A stretch of 7,962 nt of DNA from Thermocrinis sp. (GTDB taxonomy: Bacteria; Aquificota; Aquificia; Aquificales; Aquificaceae): contig WYEK01000123.1 of NCBI GenBank assembly GCA_009903855.1, positions 1 to 7,962 on the forward strand, read 5' to 3'. The notes beneath the pieces are model-generated. The model saw nothing but the letters and a program-made list of their open reading frames with translations, searched no databases and had not been told where the DNA came from. Of this stretch, positions 5,488-7,962 are shown one piece after another. Within the stretch, counting starts at the first letter, position 1; each line of letters starts with the position of its first letter. Both the position numbers and the translations under genes were made by a program.

Positions 5488-6352
5488 CCCTAACCACCAG
5501 GTTTATAAGCTTATTTTTTACGTATATAACCTTTTGAAGTTTTTTGTTTTCCAACGCCTTTGCAACTTTTTCTTGGGCTAAGGCTATGGACTTTACAGTA
5601 TCCTCTTGGGCATTTATGGGAACCTTGATAACTGCCTTTAGCTTTCCGTTGACCTGCACCGCTATCTCCACCTCCTCCTCTTTTAGTGCCTCTGGGTCTG
5701 GCTGTGGGAAGGTGTAAAAGACCATGAGCCTTTGATTACCCAGCTCGTTCCAGAGTTCTTCGCAAATGTGGGGCGTAATTGGATAAAGCATAAAAAGAAT
5801 TAGCTCAAGGGCTTCCTTCAGGACCTTGTAGTCTGCTTGGGTTTCCGGTTTAAAATCCTGAAGGGCATTCAAAAGCTCCATTATGCCCGCAATGGCGGTG
5901 TTGAAGGAGAGCTCTTCCATGTCTTGCAAATACTTTTTTAGGGTTTGGTGGGCTTTCCTTCGTACATCCTTTGCCTTGCCTTCTACCTTTGAAAGTTCCT
6001 CCCTTGTGTATTGAAGATCCCTCAGCCTTTCAAGGTTTTCGTGGAAAAAGCTCCAGAGCCTCTTTAGAAATCTGTGGGCACCCTGAAGACCTTCTTCTGT
6101 CCATTCAAAGTCCTTTTCTACAGGTCCCGCAAAGAGTATGTAGAGTCTAACCGTGTCCGCCCCGTAGCTATTGACCATGTCCTCTGGGTCTACGGTGTTT
6201 GCCTTGGACTTGGACATTTTGGCGGTTTCACCCACCGCAGACTCTACCTTCTTTACAAACTCCTCTTGATAGACACCAAGTTTTTCCAACAGAAACTTAA
6301 AGTTATCTCCTACAGACAGCTTGTTTTCTTTTAGGAATTCACCAATGGTCAT
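5480..6352 (-). CDS. leuS: Leucyl-tRNA synthetase, beta subunit of a split LeuRS
   Basis: The 290 residues correspond to the C-terminal third of a class Ia leucyl-tRNA synthetase. The ATP-binding signature KMSKSK is at 45-50, the stem-contact segment NSYGADTVRLYILFAGP at 61-77, the helical anticodon-binding domain at about 130-215 (including PITPHICEELW, 191-201), and the small C-terminal domain from about 228 (AVQVNGKLKAVIKVP, 231-245). The N-terminal catalytic half with HIGH and the editing domain is absent. Upstream of the ATG is only 45 bp of AT-rich DNA and then fliG on the other strand, so this is not a frameshifted fragment. Aquifex aeolicus LeuRS is made of separate alpha (about 634 aa) and beta (289 aa) chains, and the length here fits beta closely. 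The ATG lacks a clear Shine-Dalgarno. The alpha gene must lie elsewhere. Confidence 0.93.
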   Translation of the reverse strand: MTIGEFLKENKLSVGDNFKFLLEKLGVYQEEFVKKVESAVGETAKMSKSKANTVDPEDMVNSYGADTVRLYILFAGPVEKDFEWTEEGLQGAHRFLKRLWSFFHENLERLRDLQYTREELSKVEGKAKDVRRKAHQTLKKYLQDMEELSFNTAIAGIMELLNALQDFKPETQADYKVLKEALELILFMLYPITPHICEELWNELGNQRLMVFYTFPQPDPEALKEEEVEIAVQVNGKLKAVIKVPINAQEDTVKSIALAQEKVAKALENKKLQKVIYVKNKLINLVVRDE

Positions 6353-6397
6353 AGGAATTTATTTTAAAAAATCTCGGTTTATCTTAATATAGAAAGC
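6353..6397. promoter_or_regulatory. 45-bp divergent intergenic region between leuS-beta and fliG
   Basis: This very AT-rich spacer must hold the start signals for both directions. TAATAT at 6385-6390 (plus) has TTTTAA-type sequence about 17 nt upstream. The overlapping TATATT on the minus strand could be the -10 for leuS-beta, with its -35 inside the fliG start. These are weak matches to consensus. Neither gene has a strong Shine-Dalgarno here; fliG would have a leader of only a few nt if the plus-strand -10 is real. Confidence 0.3.
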
Positions 6398-7402
6398 ATG
6401 CCGGAGGCAAAAAGTAAGTTAAGTAAAGCCCAAAAGGCAGCCATACTGCTTATGGCTCTGCCTCCGCAGGTAGCTGTGGAAGTAATGAAGGAGTTGGATG
6501 ATAACGAAATCCAAGAGATATTAGTTCTTGCGTCCAACTTGGAAGGAATAACACTAAAGGACATAGAGGAAATAGGTAAAGAGTTTATAGAAGAGTATAA
6601 GGCAACATCCTTTGTAACCCCCGATGTGGACGCCCTGTTGGAGTTTGCAAGGAAGGTCCTTCCTCCAGAGAAGTTCGCAAAGATGTATGAGTTTCTCAGT
6701 AGTTCCAACCTTGTAAAGAGCTTTCAAGAGTTGGAGAGGGTGGATGAAAAACTCTTGGCAAACCTTTTAAGGAATGAACATCCCCAGACAATAGCGGTAG
6801 TTCTGTCTCAGCTTTCGTCGGCAAAGTCGGCAGAGGTTCTCAAGCTTTTACCCGATAGCCTAAAGGTAGAAGTTGCCAAAAGGATGGCAACCCTTGAAAA
6901 CATATCCCCCGAGTTCATGGGTGAGTTAATTGATGCTATAGCAGAAGAAATAAGGAGCATGGGTGTAAGCGGAATTATGCAGAAGCTGGAAGGCATACCC
7001 CTTGTGGCTAACATTCTGAACGTGCTTGATAAAAATACCGCCAACAGCATACTGGCAAATTTGGAGCAAGAAGACCCCTACTTGGCGGAGAAAATAAGGG
7101 AAAAGATGTTCACCTTTGAAGACATAAGGAAGCTGGACAACAGGGCTATAGTGGAGATCCTAAAGGCGGTAGATAAAAACGTGCTTATGATAGCCCTCAA
7201 GGGGGCGCCGGAGGATATAAAGGAAAAGTTCTTGTCTAACATGTCCAAAAAGGCGGCAGAGATCATGAGGGAGGATATGGAGGCTATGGGACCAGTCAGG
7301 GCGAGCGAAGTAGAAAGGGCTCAGAAGGAGGTTATAAAAGTTATCAAAAACTTAGCAGATCAAGGAATAATAGACCTCACAGGCGGAGAATACTATGCAT
7401 GA
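6398..7402 (+). CDS. fliG: Flagellar motor switch protein FliG
   Basis: At 334 residues this is full family length, with all three FliG domains. The N-terminal FliF-binding domain begins LSKAQKAAILLMALPP (8-23). The middle domain carries the EHPQTIA motif (127-133). The C-terminal domain has MFTF (237-240) before the torque helix. Charged residues that meet the stator in E. coli FliG have counterparts here: K268, K285 (for Arg281), E292 (for Asp288), D293 and R301, so the torque interface looks functional. FliG joins the MS ring to the C ring and transmits torque. The ATG at 6398 is preferred because the conserved N-terminus begins a few residues later; no clear Shine-Dalgarno precedes it. 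fliF is not directly upstream as in many bacteria; the divergent leuS-beta gene is there instead. fliH follows with an 8-nt overlap. Confidence 0.96.
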   Translation: MPEAKSKLSKAQKAAILLMALPPQVAVEVMKELDDNEIQEILVLASNLEGITLKDIEEIGKEFIEEYKATSFVTPDVDALLEFARKVLPPEKFAKMYEFLSSSNLVKSFQELERVDEKLLANLLRNEHPQTIAVVLSQLSSAKSAEVLKLLPDSLKVEVAKRMATLENISPEFMGELIDAIAEEIRSMGVSGIMQKLEGIPLVANILNVLDKNTANSILANLEQEDPYLAEKIREKMFTFEDIRKLDNRAIVEILKAVDKNVLMIALKGAPEDIKEKFLSNMSKKAAEIMREDMEAMGPVRASEVERAQKEVIKVIKNLADQGIIDLTGGEYYA

Positions 7403-7962
7403 GGACTTTAAACCACTGCACTCGGTGGAGTATGTTCTTCCGAAGGAGGCTGAGGAAGGTAAAGAAGAAAAACTAGAAAAACAGCAACTACTTAAGCAGA
7501 TTGAAGCTTTGAAAAATACCATAAGAGTGCTTGAAATGGAACTTTTGGAGTGTAAAGAAAAAAAACCAAGAGTTGGCAAGACTGAACTCCAAGCTTGTGG
7601 AGGAGAAAAACCTTTTAGAAGCTGAAAAGAGAGCCTTGGAGGAAAAGATCGCAGAGCTAAAAGCCCTTCAAGGAAGCGTTGAAGGTTTGTGCCAAGCCCT
7701 CTTGGAGAAGTTTTCGGAGGTGGAAGCCAGGGTAAGGAATGAGATAAAGGATATTGCCTTGAACATAGCCAAAAGGCTCTATTTAACGGAAAAGCTACCA
7801 AAGGAAGATGTTATTCTTCAGTCTTTACAGAGGGCTCTAAACAGTAGCGTTTCTTTGAAAGGACAAATAAAGCTAAGGGTAAATCACCATGATTTACCAA
7901 CGGTGGAGGAGTTTTTAAAAACCTTGGACTTAAAGGATGTTCAATTGGAGCTTATAAAAGAC
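7395..7962 (+). CDS. fliH: Flagellar export regulator FliH, frame broken at an A8 run, C-terminus beyond window
   Basis: ATG at 7395 overlaps the fliG end by 8 nt and follows GGAG by 6 nt. As written, the frame stops at 7623-7625 after 76 residues. The reading frame one base forward is open from 7525 to the window end. Coding sense switches at the A-run 7558-7565: before it, frame one gives a coiled-coil-like Glu/Lys/Leu stretch (about 25-56); after it, the other frame continues the same pattern (NQELARLNSKLVEEKNLLEA) and then gives a FliH/E-subunit-like C-terminal domain (IALNIAKRLYLTEKLP, later VILQSLQRALNSSV). Removing one A joins them into 189 residues within the window. FliH binds and restrains the export ATPase FliI and links it to the C ring. 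Position after fliG is the usual one. Sequencing error, a real mutation, or recoding remain open. Confidence 0.8.
7558..7565 (+). other. A8 homopolymer at the fliH frame break
   Basis: Eight consecutive A's (after G7557, before CC at 7566-7567) lie exactly where the fliH coding frame changes. Restoring the frame needs one A fewer, or two more. An ordinary -1 ribosomal slip on A AAA AAA would give the wrong third frame, so only +1 recoding, or RNA polymerase slippage losing one or gaining two A's, would rescue the protein. Confidence 0.85.

Noticed and set aside
5480..6352. leuS-beta as a truncated pseudogene of leuS
   Set aside because: The reading frame is intact, the length matches the known beta chain, and there is no leuS remnant upstream.
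7352..7801. Minus-strand open frame of 149 codons opposite fliH
   Set aside because: Antisense to FliH coding on both sides of the frame break and without recognisable domains.

Overview
The window looks like chromosomal DNA from a thermophilic, autotrophic bacterium of the order Aquificales (Hydrogenobacter, Thermocrinis, Aquifex and relatives). Two independent signs point there. First, a five-gene 2-oxoacid:ferredoxin oxidoreductase operon lies in the D-A-B-G-E order known for the 2-oxoglutarate enzyme (ForDABGE) of Hydrogenobacter thermophilus. Second, a free-standing 290-residue beta subunit of leucyl-tRNA synthetase is present; a split alpha/beta LeuRS is a known peculiarity of Aquifex aeolicus. 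The genus cannot be fixed by reading alone.

Layout. On the minus strand, 1-205 holds the N-terminal part of an IS6-like transposase that runs off the window, and 206-333 holds a 26-codon ORF that may be the stump of a gene cut by that element. The main block, 5229 down to 334, is a tightly packed minus-strand operon of seven genes: forD, forA, forB, forG, forE, an unrecognised 93-aa protein, and a CobW-type G3E GTPase. Gaps are 2-25 nt, with one 4-nt overlap. A short promoter-like region (about 5255-5290) precedes it. Upstream, still on the minus strand, are leuS-beta (6352-5480) and an overlapping 56-aa one-span membrane protein (5487-5317). From 6398 onward the plus strand carries fliG, then fliH, which overlaps fliG by 8 nt and runs out of the window. 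fliH is broken by a one-base frame change at a run of eight A's (7558-7565).

How the genes work together. ForA and ForB carry the thiamine-diphosphate site and the proximal iron-sulfur cluster. ForG supplies the gamma domain, ForE is a two-cluster ferredoxin-like subunit, and ForD is an accessory subunit resembling the epsilon/CdhB subunit of archaeal CO dehydrogenase. Together they would perform ferredoxin-driven carboxylation in the reductive TCA cycle. The 93-aa protein and the GTPase appear translationally coupled to the oxidoreductase genes, which makes them candidates for cofactor or metal supply to this enzyme; that role is inference. FliG and FliH belong to the flagellar switch and export apparatus and are unrelated to the operon.

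The points most worth a second look are the 93-aa protein plus GTPase tail of the operon, the CdhB-like fifth subunit, the split LeuRS beta gene, the fliH frame break, and the possible IS-truncated gene after the GTPase.
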